Origin: Yarrowia lipolytica
Lineage: Eukaryota; Ascomycota; Dipodascomycetes; Dipodascales
Length of the DNA stretch: 64,000 bases
Assembly (NCBI RefSeq): GCF_001761485.1
Contig: NC_090773.1
Coordinates: forward strand, 1,302,001-1,366,000
Direction of reading: 5' to 3'
Positions 10,644 through 23,047 of this stretch are shown in pieces (position 1 is the stretch's first letter; each line of letters starts with the position of its first letter). A program made the translations under genes and the position numbers. The notes beneath the pieces were generated by a model. The model made no database searches. It saw only the letters and a list, made by a program, of their open reading frames with translations, and was not told where the DNA came from.

Positions 10644-12701
10644 ATGGTGAAACGATCGCGAGACGTGGCCAAGTTTGAAAAGCGGGCCAAGGCTCGGCAG
10701 GAGCAGGACAGCAAGCTTGCGCAATCATGGCAGTACATCAAAGACTCTGACAACGAGGAGGATGAGGACTATGGACCTCGATCTTTCAAGGAGGAAGAAT
10801 CTCTCGGTGAAATGCTGCCTGTGCGAGGCGAAGACGGCCAGATCAAGCGGGTGATGCGCAAGAAGGGCGACAAAATCAGCAAGCGAAAGCTGGAGGAGCA
10901 AGCTGAGAGACAGCGACAGGAGGAAGAGGAGGAGGCAGCTCGAGAGGCAGCAGAGGCAGCAGCAGCAGAACAGGCAGCCAAGGAGGCCGCCGAGAAGGAA
11001 GAGGAGGACGACATTGGCGATTCTGATTTCGAGGAGGAAGACGAGGTCACTGGAGAGGCCCGATTTCGAAAGGCCCAGGCCGAGATTGCAGAACTGGCCG
11101 ACCAGCTCAACGAGGACGCCGAGGAGAACATTCACTGTCTGCGCAAGATTCGGGAGCTCATGGGTCGAAAGCAGTCATTCCGGGTGGTACAACTGACGAT
11201 TCTGTCGCTGGTTCCTATTTTCCAGTCGATCATTCCTGGTTACAAAATCAGACCCTTAACCGAGGCCGAAAAGCGAGAAAAGGTGTCTAAGGAGGTCAAG
11301 AGACTACGAAACTTCGAGACGTCGCTGCTGCAGAACTACAAGGCGTATCTAGACTACATTAGCAAGTTTTCCAAGAAGGCCCGAGGCTCCACTGAAGGCA
11401 CCATGAAACGAATTTTGGGAGACTCGTGCGTGGTGGCAGCCTGCGAACTTCTCAAGACGTCTGCGTACTTCAACTTCAGATCTGACCTCGTGGCGATTGT
11501 GGTGAACCGTGTGGGACAGAAGCCCTACGACGCCAACTACTTCAAGGCGTTGTCCACCATCGAGTCTCTGTTTGAGGACGACTTCGAGGGTTCTGCTGTG
11601 AAGGAGATTGTCATGTCCTTGTCCAAGATGATCCGTGCAAAGAAGTATAGAATTGACGAGTCGTTGCTCAACTCACTGCTTAAACTGCGGTTGCTGACAG
11701 AGCTCGACGCCAGAGCTTCCCAGAGACACGTGGAGTCTCAACAAGCACCGACAGCCAAGGTGCGAAAGAAGGACCGAGTGCACCTGACCAAGAAGCAGCG
11801 AAAAACGCTCAAGGAGAAGAAGGAGATCGACGAGGAGATGCTAAAGGCAGAGATGGCGGTATCGACCGAGGAGCGAGAGAAGATCCAGGGAGAGACGCTC
11901 AAAATCGTCTTTGTTCTGTACTTTAACATTCTCAAGGAACGACCACAGCATCTCATGGCAGCCACTCTGGAGGGTCTGGCCAAATTTTCGCATCTCATCA
12001 ACGCCGACTTCTTTGGCGATCTGCTGGAGGTGCTACGGGAGCTCATCACCGAGCGTCAAATCCGATACACCGACGACGGAAAGCAAGAGTTCTTGGAAAC
12101 CTCTACCCGAGAGGCTCTTCTGTGTATTGTCACTGCATTCGTGCTGCTTGGAGGCCAGGTGGGCGAGTCCATGAACCTCGATCTGACCTTCTTCATCAAC
12201 CACTTCTACTCGTCACTCTACGCTCTGGGTCTCAACCCCGACATTGAGCTGTCACACAAGTCTCTTCGTCTTGATGATCCCAACACCAACGAGTCCGCCA
12301 GCAATAAGCGGTCCAAAATCAACGTGGCCACAGAGATGGAGATGGTGGTGAGGTCGTTCGAGGGTATTTTCTTGCAGCAGAAGCACGTGTCTCGGCTGCG
12401 AGTCCAGGCTTTTGCGAAGAGACTGGCTACCATCTGTCTCCAGCTACCCGAAAAGTCGTGCATGGCCGGTCTCAAGATTCTCGACCGGCTCAATAAGAAG
12501 TTCACCGTTATGACCGCTCTGTACTCGTCCGACGACCGAATCACCAACGGAGTGTACCGAATGGACGTGGACCAACCCGACCATGCCAACCCCGAAGCAT
12601 CTACCATCTGGGAGACAGTGTTGCTGGAGAAACACTTCTCGCCAGACATTGCCAAGGCCGCCAAACTGGTGCCCCGAAACGTCAAGAAGAACAAGCATTA
12701 G
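10644..12701 (+). CDS. NOC3: nucleolar complex-associated protein 3 (Noc3)
   Basis: A 685-aa protein matching the Noc3/FAD24 family. Noc3 works with Noc2 in nuclear maturation and transport of the 60S pre-ribosome, and in yeast it also takes part in pre-replicative complex assembly. The N-terminal basic region (MVKRSRDVAKFEKRAKARQ) is followed by an acidic stretch and the conserved block GPRSFKEEE. A long Glu/Ala-rich coiled coil lies at about residues 85-125. The NOC3 domain proper starts near 145 (IHCLRKIRELMGRKQSFRVV), and a CBF/Mak21-type C-terminal domain lies at about 410-560. The ATG is the first after the A/C-rich leader. Length is close to that of the yeast protein. No intron. Confidence 0.93.
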   Translation: MVKRSRDVAKFEKRAKARQEQDSKLAQSWQYIKDSDNEEDEDYGPRSFKEEESLGEMLPVRGEDGQIKRVMRKKGDKISKRKLEEQAERQRQEEEEEAAREAAEAAAAEQAAKEAAEKEEEDDIGDSDFEEEDEVTGEARFRKAQAEIAELADQLNEDAEENIHCLRKIRELMGRKQSFRVVQLTILSLVPIFQSIIPGYKIRPLTEAEKREKVSKEVKRLRNFETSLLQNYKAYLDYISKFSKKARGSTEGTMKRILGDSCVVAACELLKTSAYFNFRSDLVAIVVNRVGQKPYDANYFKALSTIESLFEDDFEGSAVKEIVMSLSKMIRAKKYRIDESLLNSLLKLRLLTELDARASQRHVESQQAPTAKVRKKDRVHLTKKQRKTLKEKKEIDEEMLKAEMAVSTEEREKIQGETLKIVFVLYFNILKERPQHLMAATLEGLAKFSHLINADFFGDLLEVLRELITERQIRYTDDGKQEFLETSTREALLCIVTAFVLLGGQVGESMNLDLTFFINHFYSSLYALGLNPDIELSHKSLRLDDPNTNESASNKRSKINVATEMEMVVRSFEGIFLQQKHVSRLRVQAFAKRLATICLQLPEKSCMAGLKILDRLNKKFTVMTALYSSDDRITNGVYRMDVDQPDHANPEASTIWETVLLEKHFSPDIAKAAKLVPRNVKKNKH

Positions 12702-13549
12702 AGAGGATTATAGAAATGTATATTTGGACAACAGGAATAGCTAGTGAGTGACTGAGTGTAAACAGTGTGTTATAGATGAGTAAATCTACCATACGATTCA
12801 TCTGAATGTATAGGCAAAGCTCTATAGGAGCTACAGTTACTCAGCAACTGCACCTGCGTTTGATTATGCCGTATCTGACAATGACGCAATCAATAGTATC
12901 CATTATGGAAAATGAGGATCCAGTAACTATGTATTCATTCAGACATAACACAACATACGATAAGACGTGGAAAGGGGTCATAGAGAGAGACCCCCACCTT
13001 TCCGATGGACATAGTCTATGGGAAATGCAGGTCAGGATGCTTTCAGATGTTTTGAGAACTCTCAAACAACTGTAGTGAGTACACAGGAATGAAAGTAGTT
13101 GTAATATCTTCTGTACTGTGGTAGCTGAGTTCAGAGCTCTCTCTTGACATTAGTAGGTTCGTATAACAAACGTCGGTCGATCTGCGTCAGTACCTCGATT
13201 ATGCTATTCAAATGCAGAACACCTCCGTTGATATCACCACGACCCATGCTCTACATTGTCTTGTATCAGATACGTTTTATACTTCTGCTGTTCCCTATCT
13301 TCAAGGTCAAGATTATCAGCCATATCTGACAGCATCAATTTTCTCGATATGACAACTTGCAAACCTGGACTTGGGCCTGCAGCCACTCAAGCCTTGAATG
13401 CGGATGTCAATGGGGACTTTCAGAGTGTCCAGTAGGGCTACTCTTGTTTGTTGGTTGAGAGCTGTTTGACCCAGCAACTTCCTTAGACTGTCTATCATCA
13501 AGCCATAAGTTATCAGGCTTCATTTTGTAAACCAACTCTGCCATTCAAC
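12702..13549. other. intergenic spacer
   Basis: No supported gene. The first 300 bases are AT-rich and probably hold the NOC3 terminator; the rest shows no clear feature. Confidence 0.4.
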
Positions 13550-15022
13550 TTTGAGACTCAGGTTCGACCGCTTTATACAGCCCAAATTCGAGTATCTGGT
13601 CCCATTCACCCTCAGGTGCTTGAACAGACTCCTACACCTAAGATTCGTATCAGTCGGGCCTTGATATTGGAGCAACCAGTGGGCTTGACAGCTCTCCGGC
13701 CAGATTGAGCCGCCCTTCAACACACTCATTCTGCATGAACAGAAGCTATTCAAGTACCACCTCAGGTGGAGGTTCAAGTACCTGCTGTGCTTGAAAAAGA
13801 ACCACTTCTACTTCAGTTGAAGGACCCTGTAAATTCAGCCTCTTGAGGAGTAACGGGGCACTAGAGCTGCCAAGCCAATCTGCCACCCTTCCTGGTTCCA
13901 GAACTGGGAACCCAAGACCAACTTCTACATTCCTTTTCGCTTCTCTCCAAGCAACAAGAAGAGGATAAACAAGTTCCGGTCTAACATCCAGAGCGGCTTT
14001 GACAGAACCAGTGCGAGTCCGAGCCCGTCAGAGACCTGCTCTACTTCATGTTCCCCAACCCCGACACCTCCATATTTGATGTAGCTCAAGGGGAAAGTCC
14101 CGAGAAGGAGAAGCCCCAGCAGTACCGCTATACAAGGAGGAAGTCAACTCATCCATGTGGTACCGAATCGACACTTATGGAGCAGAGAGAAAAGGTGGAG
14201 AGAGATACTTTGCTCTGTGCAAGTCGTGGCACAAGACTCGAAATCGTTCCTGGCCAACCATCAAACTCCAGTCCACGGTATCTCTGCAGTCACAAAGAGT
14301 ATCTATCCTTTCCCTACAAGTGTGATTCTCGACAAGAAATTCCTTAATCTCTTCAAAAATCCGGCTGGAGGCAAGTACAGTACTTGGTTCCGTCACCAGG
14401 ATGCCCGTTTTAGACCAGAGATGCAGGAGAAAGGAGACGGTAAGATCAATACTCCAAATGACCCCGCCTCTCCAAGAAGAGGTATCTGAACGCTACAGGC
14501 TGTTCTCCTCAGTCTCAATCGACTAGTAGGCCTGGATATACAGCCACTAGCAGTCGATCTGTGTCTTCTGCGAGCAGCATCGAGTCTGCCAATGTCGAGT
14601 CTGCTAACGAGATTGCCCCCGTCAGTTAAACTTGAAGAGGAGGTGTCTAGAGAGGGATTTAGAGGAGATGCAACAAGTTGAAGTTCAGACAGTGCAACAT
14701 GTTCTGCAAAAAAATGAAAGCTGTACAACAAGAGGGACAAGCCTCTCCTATGTCAGACGAATGAGACCTCTTCTGTGAACAAACCATTGGAGACATGATG
14801 GATGAGATTGAGACAGGAGAAATATCAGATAACACAGTGACGACACGCACGCCAGAGACAACGGAGATTACTGACTCAGTCTACAAGAACCTGTCCACAC
14901 AACCAACTGGGGATACCCTTGGTGGTACCAAGAATAAACCTGGCGACTCCAGTCCGACAGCAACTGAAGCAACTGTTGTCGATACCGACTCCATTCCCAT
15001 CATCGACTTTACTCAGTAGAGA
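13550..15022 (+). pseudogene. decayed protein-coding stretch, family unknown
   Basis: Coding-like composition runs through this region on the plus strand, but it is carried by short pieces in different frames with several interruptions. Pieces that read like protein include FDRFIQPKFEYLVPF (near 13560), TNFYIPFRFSPSNKKR (near 13920), ESEPVRDLLYFMFPNP (near 14015) and VNSSMWYRIDTYGAERKGG (near 14138). The last open piece, 14795-15019, encodes a Thr-rich acidic tail of 74 residues. I recognise no family. The pieces could be a dead host gene or a remnant of a mobile element. Confidence 0.45.
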
Positions 15023-15205
15023 ATCCCTTCATTTGCGCGCGAGTTTGCTGAACCTGATGTGTCTGGTGTCGACTTGAGCTATGTGATCGAGATGCAGATG
15101 TGATTATCTCTCATTACGCATAGAGACCATTGAGTCATGTACATAGCTACGAGTGAGCGTATTTAAATTACCAAGTGCCAATCCCATAAACATTTTATTA
15201 GTACA

Positions 15206-18166
15206 TTAGTCAGTGTTGACATCGATAATCTCCTCGTAGACAGGAGGCTCATAAATACTCTCATGGCCGATATCCTCACCCTTGATTTCTTGGGCAATCT
15301 CCTCGTCTCCGGCAGCCATGATATCGTCGTACTCGTCCTCATCGTTGAGATCCACCTCCTCAAATTTGGGCTTCGCAAACTTGGACATGTTGAATTGCGA
15401 CTTGAGCTCATCGGGGAGATCCAAGCTTGGCGGATCTGTAATTCGAGCCCACTGGGCCTGGATCTTCTTTTGTAGCTCGTCGTCGTATGAAGCGGTGGGT
15501 TTCTTGTCTATAGGAGCAGCAGCAGCAGCTTCTGCGTCGGTCCAGTCTTCCTCTTCTGAAGCCTCTCCAATGCCAGCCTCCGCGTACGCCTTCTTCTTGA
15601 TTTCAGCGGAGATAGACTTTTCAAGCGCAGCCTTCTCCTTGTGCTTGTTCTGCCGCTCGAGCTCGTGGAGTCTGATGGCGTTAATTACCTCAGGACGGCC
15701 CAGATCGTGATTGGGCTTGTCTTCTCGTGCCTTGAACAGCGTCTGGAGAGGCCGGGCAGGACCAGTGGCTTCCCCTTCGAGCTTCTGGTACATTTCCTCG
15801 GAGAAGCGCACGTAGTTGACAATGTTTTGCGAGTCGTAGACGTTATACTCCTCCTGGGTGGCAAAGTAGTGATCACAGTCAAAGTCAATAAGACCGTACT
15901 TGTGGCTTTTGCACTCTTCTCGGGTCCAGGGCTTCGCAGCAACAATGGGCCGGTACTCTTGGTAAAATCCACCAGCGAGGACAACAACAATAGCCAGAAC
16001 AAGTACCTGGATAACCTTGGATCGTCCAAACGTCTTGAAGAAGATGGAGAACATCTGGCCAGCTGCCAAACAACTAATATAGAACGCAGGGAGGTAGGTG
16101 ATAAATGTGTAGGCTTGGGTTTCGGGGATCAGGGGCACGAAATGGCACGCCCAAGCGATCAGAGCGTGTCCCATTTCGTGGTCGAATCGAATCAGATCGG
16201 CAGAAAGGGCCACGGGCTGAAGACCCCGCTGCCATCGAAGGAAAACAACGGCCTTAAACAGCACGTAGATGGCCAGACTGGCCAAGGCAAACCACCAACA
16301 AGCCAGATTGGCAATGACCAGAATCTGTCGATGGTGAGATCGGTAAAAAGGAAGACCAGCCATACCCAGAGGCCAAGAGACAGGAGGGGTATTGAAAGCC
16401 GACTGGTCGGGTGTCATTTCTCGGGACACCTTGATGACGTTGTGCATATCCTTGAGCTTCTGGACCCGCGTCATGTTACCGTAGTGGATCATGTCTCGAG
16501 TGACATTAACCTCCTTGGGGAAGTTGGGGTGGTAGTTGGTCTCGACATACCACAGAGCTCCGGTTCCAGCGGGATATCGGTTACAGGTGACTTCCTGCTG
16601 TGCAAAACCCCAAGCAGGGAGCTGGGTTCGATGGCCATAAAGGTAGCACTTTTGGATCAGGTGTCGCAGCTTGAAAACGGTCTGCAGAGTGCGCATCTGA
16701 CGCGAGGGCAGGCCAGGTGTAGAGTACTGGGCCACAATCTCAATGGACCACATGTCGTTGAGGTCACCGGGGAAACCGTCAGCTCCATAAGCAGACACCT
16801 CAAACTGGTAGTCGTTATCGGAGACAGGAGCCTTGACTTCATGGGAATGAAGACGTCGAGTGGACTGGAGGTGTCGCAGCTTAACCGAGTCGCCGTGCTT
16901 GAAGTTGTTGAGAAAGTCATTCTCCTCAAAGTTGGGCTTGGTGGCATTCTCCATGACCCACACGTTGTTGAGATCTGTGTGCTGGTAGAGTGAGATCTGC
17001 TGCTGTCTGGAGCCCACAGGATAGAACTCGTCGTGCGAATGCAGGTACGAGTGGGTATCGAGGTGTCGCACAGTCAGAACGGAGCCCGAAACAATGTCGG
17101 CGTGGACGGGAGGTCGTCTATGCTTGTTGATAGCGTCCTGGTGTGCAGGAGCAAGAAGATAATCTCCATCGTGAGGCCCAGAGGCAATCAGAAGATGAGC
17201 CTGGAGAACAGTGGCGTAGACTGCAAGAGGGATCAGAGTGAACGCCACAGCTCGGAATGTGATGTGCTTGATGTAGGCCCACCAGGAGATGTTGAGGTCT
17301 GCGAGAATCCAGAAAACGTTGTAGCACGAAGCCACAAGCACGTAGAGGACAGTTAGAATGCCAATCCACCTTGTAGACACCACAACACCGAGGTTGACAG
17401 CCAGAGTGAGACCCCAGAAGTAGTACTTGATCGAAAAGGGCTGCTGACGCTCAAACAGCTTCCAGAAAAGCAGGGACAAACTCACAAACATGAGGTACAG
17501 CGGCTCAGCAAAAATGTATCGGGACGTGGTAGCTAACGAGGTGTCGAACAGCACAAAGAAGGAGGCGATCAAAGCACCCAGTTTATGGCCACCCCCCAGT
17601 CGCACAGTGTAGTAAGCCGACAGCACGAGAATGACGCCTGACAGCGCTGCAAACGACCGCAGCTCAATGTAGGGAACACGTGATCCGACGTAGATGTGGT
17701 CCTGTTTGATGAAGGGGAAGTTTCCGTCGTAATTGAAGAACAGAGACACTAGGTAGTACATGAGGAATGCCAGAGGAGGCTCCGAAGTAGGGAAGAACGC
17801 CCGGCCAATGTACTTGTTGATGTATGCTCCGACCGCTGTTTCTTCGTGGATGGTGGCTGGCGGGTTAGGTAGGTCGTAGAAGCGGACGAGAACCGAGGCT
17901 AGCAGTAGAAGAATGCTGATTCGCACGTCCGCCTTGTCAATGTCGTTGGCGATGACTTTTGGTCGGTCTGACGACACCGTGGCTGTGGCTGGTCCGGGAA
18001 TGACTGATCCTTCCTTGGATCGGCCCCAGTAGTGGCCCAGCAGCACTCCTGTGCCTGTCGAGACGTTTCTGCTGGTGAGGTCGGAGGTGGGGGTGGTGGG
18101 GGTAGTGTCAGGGTCCATGGCGGGGTCCTTTTCGGGTAGACTCGATTGCTCTTTCGTGTCTGTCAT
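15206..18166 (-). CDS. divergent protein O-mannosyltransferase (PMT family)
   Basis: A 986-aa multi-pass ER membrane protein of the PMT family, which transfers mannose from dolichol-phosphate-mannose to Ser/Thr. It has an N-terminal cytosolic tail (1-80), a first membrane span near 82-97, and further spans to about residue 340. Three MIR motifs follow at about 355-545 (for example LTVRHLDTHSYLHSH), then C-terminal spans including HFVPLIPETQAYTF, the counterpart of the PMT HYLPFF segment. A long acidic cytosolic tail ends in VNTD. The first lumenal loop reads IHEETAVGAY at about 106-115, where PMTs normally have an Asp-Glu pair. The usual HPPL is EPPL (TSEPPL), and the SRxILLDS motif is SRYIFAEP. 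Catalysis may therefore be altered, or the protein may act as a partner subunit. No intron. Confidence 0.85.
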   Translation of the reverse strand: MTDTKEQSSLPEKDPAMDPDTTPTTPTSDLTSRNVSTGTGVLLGHYWGRSKEGSVIPGPATATVSSDRPKVIANDIDKADVRISILLLLASVLVRFYDLPNPPATIHEETAVGAYINKYIGRAFFPTSEPPLAFLMYYLVSLFFNYDGNFPFIKQDHIYVGSRVPYIELRSFAALSGVILVLSAYYTVRLGGGHKLGALIASFFVLFDTSLATTSRYIFAEPLYLMFVSLSLLFWKLFERQQPFSIKYYFWGLTLAVNLGVVVSTRWIGILTVLYVLVASCYNVFWILADLNISWWAYIKHITFRAVAFTLIPLAVYATVLQAHLLIASGPHDGDYLLAPAHQDAINKHRRPPVHADIVSGSVLTVRHLDTHSYLHSHDEFYPVGSRQQQISLYQHTDLNNVWVMENATKPNFEENDFLNNFKHGDSVKLRHLQSTRRLHSHEVKAPVSDNDYQFEVSAYGADGFPGDLNDMWSIEIVAQYSTPGLPSRQMRTLQTVFKLRHLIQKCYLYGHRTQLPAWGFAQQEVTCNRYPAGTGALWYVETNYHPNFPKEVNVTRDMIHYGNMTRVQKLKDMHNVIKVSREMTPDQSAFNTPPVSWPLGMAGLPFYRSHHRQILVIANLACWWFALASLAIYVLFKAVVFLRWQRGLQPVALSADLIRFDHEMGHALIAWACHFVPLIPETQAYTFITYLPAFYISCLAAGQMFSIFFKTFGRSKVIQVLVLAIVVVLAGGFYQEYRPIVAAKPWTREECKSHKYGLIDFDCDHYFATQEEYNVYDSQNIVNYVRFSEEMYQKLEGEATGPARPLQTLFKAREDKPNHDLGRPEVINAIRLHELERQNKHKEKAALEKSISAEIKKKAYAEAGIGEASEEEDWTDAEAAAAAPIDKKPTASYDDELQKKIQAQWARITDPPSLDLPDELKSQFNMSKFAKPKFEEVDLNDEDEYDDIMAAGDEEIAQEIKGEDIGHESIYEPPVYEEIIDVNTD

Positions 18167-19881
18167 GCTGTTGTTGTGCGAGCCTCCAAAATGGTCTTTT
18201 GCAAATCCGTCTTCTTTTTGGTCTTTCTCCAGGACTACCGACTCTTTTATGGCTTGGTTGAGAGAGAGCCCCCGCGGATGCCGTCACCCATATTTGGTCT
18301 GGATACTTAACTCTATCCCGCTTGTGCATTTCCCTAAACTCTAGTTGACAAGGGTGTAGAGATCGGCATGTGGGGGAAGAGCCAACCGGCAAGTGAAGTA
18401 GAGTGTAACAAGAGACGAGCAAGTGGTGCCACAAGAACGTACTTGTAGTCTATGCGTTGGGTGACGGCGTCTGTGTAACAGAACACGTCATCGTCGTGGT
18501 CCGCAATGTGACTGCATTTTTTTTTCCTTCCACACTCGCACCGGGTCGTCTAAAAAGCCGCACCTGTGAGACCCGGTTAGTTGGTTCAGGCCTGAGAAAG
18601 TTCGCCTGGTAAAGATACGAGTGGTGATCAGTGGGGAAGACTTATGGACCCGTAGGTTTCCACATAATAACATTGAGGTGGAGGAACATAGACCGTGTGT
18701 ACGTAGCAGCCAAAGGATGGGTGTGTGGAGGAGAAAATGACACGAAAAAGAAGACGAAGATGTCGGCAACCCTCCCAAGTACACGCTACGTGGCCTCCTC
18801 CACACAAAGCACGCTAACGCCATGGAACTAGACATGGCCATACGCTAACAACCCTATAGACTCATGCTCAAGGCCTATTGTGGACGCGTCTAGTTGGGCT
18901 CTTCTTTTACAATACCGCCCTATTAACTCACCAGTACGAGTAACATACTGCACGAGATTGGAGCTAGCCGGAGGCCCTGAAAACAACTCTAGAATAGAAC
19001 GAAGAAATTGGTGGTGGCAGACGAGCCATCAGACATTGAACCCTACAAATATCGCCATGGTAAGATACTGCACGACCACCTACCAACACTTGTAATATGT
19101 ATACAAGTAGCATCAAAACCCACATGTATCGTGCACCTGTGCCCAGGGTCATTAGTAGAGAACTAACGAGTGCTTGTACAACCCACAAAGACAACCACAG
19201 AAGAGGTGCAGAATCTCAGCAGCTCGGCGTGTCGTCCTATCAGGTTGGCACCATGCTGTCCGTACCAGAATAGCACTTGTACATGCTTGTTAAGTTAAAG
19301 ACTCCCGAAGATGTCTCACAAGTGAGACTGTAGCGGATGGACTTGAGAAGGATATGGTTAGTAAGCAGAGGGAGATGTACCAGTCCTTGGTCACCTGCTT
19401 ATCTACCAGTAAAACATTCTGTCACTCTGGAACGTGGTTGACACTGTTCCACAGCAGCTACAACGGTATCTTCATGTAGTATGATGTACACTGCGCTTTC
19501 CATCACGACCCATTTACAGCCACTTTCCACATAAACATATTGATCTGAAACTAGAATGGCGTTACATCAGAGGTCGGTTTGTCTACTGCACCAGTACATA
19601 CTGTACTACTGTACTTGTACTTGTAGACTTATCAACTGTTTGGTCTTGTTACCAGTATACTGCCGTTCATCTACTTACTGTACAGTGTGCACATTACCAT
19701 ACTGTTCAAACCGGATCAGGTACTTCCAGTGCTACTACAATTCCTGTAGTAAAAGGAAGGCCATTCTCTCCAACTGTGCTCCCGATGTGCTCACTACAAA
19801 TGTACTACTGTAGTCACTCGTGTTCTATAATCTTTCCTATAATTAATGCGCCTATACTAGCCTATTCTACTGTCGTGTCCA
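18167..19881. other. 1.7-kb spacer, no gene seen
   Basis: Upstream of the mannosyltransferase the first 300 bp are GC-richer and likely promoter. Beyond that there is no convincing coding region. ACTTGTAC-type motifs are dense near 19600-19630 (gtacttgtacttgtag). Confidence 0.45.
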
Positions 19882-20749
19882 TTAGTCATCATCCTCGTCC
19901 TCCTCGTCCTCGTCGCCAATCTTGGGAGCGAGGTAGAATCTCAGGTAGCCGTTGGGGAGCAGGTACTCGACCATGATGGGCACCTCGGAAGACATGCCCA
20001 GATGCACGTTCTGGGCCAGGCCCGACGCCTTGCAGAAGTTGTTGAGGTACTTGAGGTTGAGCTCCATGGACACAGGGGTCTCGACAGCGATGGTGGTAGA
20101 TCCCTCGTCGTCGACCGAGGAAGAGGGCTTGATGAGCACGGATCCGTCTCCCACGTCGCCCTTGCAGCTGAACTTGACGCCCTCCTTGTCGCACGAAATC
20201 TTGACAGACTCGGACAGCATGAACATATCCCGCATGATTTTCTGGAACGCGTCCACGGGCATGGTGATGTCCGACTCGTACTTGGTGTCAGGGATTCCGA
20301 GATGCTCCTGGTCGATCGTCATGAGCTTGAGCACAAACTCAGACACTCGCTCGGACTTGGAGTCCTCAAAGGTGAGCCGCAGCTGGTCGCCGTTGTCGTC
20401 AGCCATAAGGGTCAGGGCGTCACGGTCGTTAGCGCATCGCAGAATCTTGACAAGCGAAGCCACCTTGATTCCGAGTGTGATGTTTCGGTCACATCGGTAG
20501 TCAGAGAAGCCGTCGGATCCGAGCTTCAGAGACACCAGGGCAATGTGTGAAGAGTCGACGGCCTGTACGTCGATTCCAGTCTCGGAACACTCAAAGTTGA
20601 CATCAGTCACGGAGTCCTTAATGGCATCGATGATCTGGGTTAGTAAAGACAAGGAATAGGGGTATGCAAACACAAATTGATGTTCCGTTGCCGGTTGTCT
20701 TACTCACCTTCTTGAGAAGAGCAGCTTCGTTCAATTTGGCCTCAAGCAT
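19882..20749 (-). CDS. POL30: proliferating cell nuclear antigen (PCNA), one intron
   Basis: The sliding clamp for DNA polymerase delta and the repair and Okazaki-fragment machinery. Exon 1 (20749-20708) encodes MLEAKLNEAALLKK. A 73-nt intron (20707-20635) starts GTGAGT and ends CTAACCCAG. Exon 2 (20634-19882) continues IIDAIKDSVTDVNFEC. The product is 264 aa, slightly longer than the usual 258-261 because of an Asp/Glu tail. Visible hallmarks are the basic inner-ring helix residues, the interdomain loop DQEHLGIPDTKY and the C-terminal LAPKIGDEDEE. The intron after codon 14 means that reading exon 2 alone gives a false start inside the intron. Promoter sites suggest G1/S control. Confidence 0.97.
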
Positions 20750-20834
20750 TGTTAGATGTGTGTGTGTGTTGGAAGAGTTACTGTGGTGGTGGTGTAGATG
20801 GAGGAAAAGAAAGAGGGACGTGTTTTAATCTAAA

Positions 20835-20878
20835 ACGCGACAAATCACTATTCCCAATTGGGATTAACCACAACGCGT
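20835..20878. promoter_or_regulatory. MCB-type cell-cycle sites upstream of PCNA
   Basis: ACGCGT at 20873-20878 is a perfect MCB core, and ACGCGA at 20835-20840 is a close variant. They lie about 124 and 86 bp upstream of the PCNA start codon. MBF acting on such sites is the established G1/S control of POL30 in budding yeasts; its use here is inferred. Confidence 0.6.
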
Positions 20879-21132
20879 CGGTAGGGTAACACAGGTGTGC
20901 AGACAAGTATAAAGGGGGCGAGGGTGGCTGGTGGGCAGATTTAGAGACGGCTTTTGGACTTTCAATACTCCAATGACAAACGGATGGTGGTACAGTACAT
21001 CTCCAGGGTCACGTGACACTTTGAACGGAGGTGTGTAGACCCTTTTCTCACACATTTATACGACTGCCTTCGGAACCGTTCTCCCTGGCAATACCAACGA
21101 GCTATTTAAAGTTTGGCGGTGTCAAACACGTC

Positions 21133-21156
21133 GATTGGAGGATTGGAGGATTGGAG
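21133..21156 (-). promoter_or_regulatory. three tandem CCAAT-box repeats
   Basis: The 8-bp unit gattggag occurs three times in a row, so the minus strand reads three CCAAT pentamers at an 8-bp period. CCAAT is the binding core of the Hap2/3/5 complex. The repeat sits between divergent PCNA and LYS12, about 590 bp before the LYS12 start and 390 bp before the PCNA start. Whether Hap binds here is inferred. Confidence 0.4.
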
Positions 21157-21748
21157 GTGTACAGCATCAATGAAACAACGGAGATTGTACTGACCTTATA
21201 CCGTGAATGTTACTCGGCTTAATACGATGGATCAGGCCAGATTACCGTGCAAATACAACTACTTATGTGCTGTACTTTTACCGTGCTTTTGTGTGATAAG
21301 TTGTTGATGATTACAATCTTGTCTTGAAGTTTTCCCAGTGCTTTATTCCTTCACACCGAGACTCGAACCGCGCACACTTTAAGGTACAAGTGACACTTTC
21401 AACGCTCAATGCTCCGAAATAGGCTCGCTGGGAGCTACTATATAGCTGTCTTTCTTCCAAATCATGTGAATTGACGTTGACCAGTGCAACATGGTATTTT
21501 GGAGGTGATCCGGTCGTTATAGAGATGGAATTGATATATAGGGGCCATTAATATGGACAATTGGTTGGTTTTAGCGAGAATTGAACTTGCAGCTGCTCTC
21601 TGCAGAGTCAGGAACTGCACTAGAGGCCGACTCGGATCTGAGCTGCAGCCTGTGCATTAGCAAACTCTATGATGACTGACTGATTGACCAAAACCCACCG
21701 TCGCACACCTTCTTTCTTCGACACTGTCATTCCATTCTCTTCGACAAA
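21157..21748. other. LYS12 upstream region with a tRNA-like relic
   Basis: The part before LYS12 holds no gene. A minus-strand stretch at about 21573-21636 resembles the 3' part of a tRNA (AAGTTCAATTCTCGC as T arm) but lacks a matching 5' acceptor strand. It is probably a decayed tRNA or chance. Confidence 0.3.

Positions 21749-23047
<1,299 letters not shown>

Noticed and set aside
15641-16993. A 450-codon plus-strand open frame inside the mannosyltransferase
   Set aside because: It is an antisense shadow of the real minus-strand gene.
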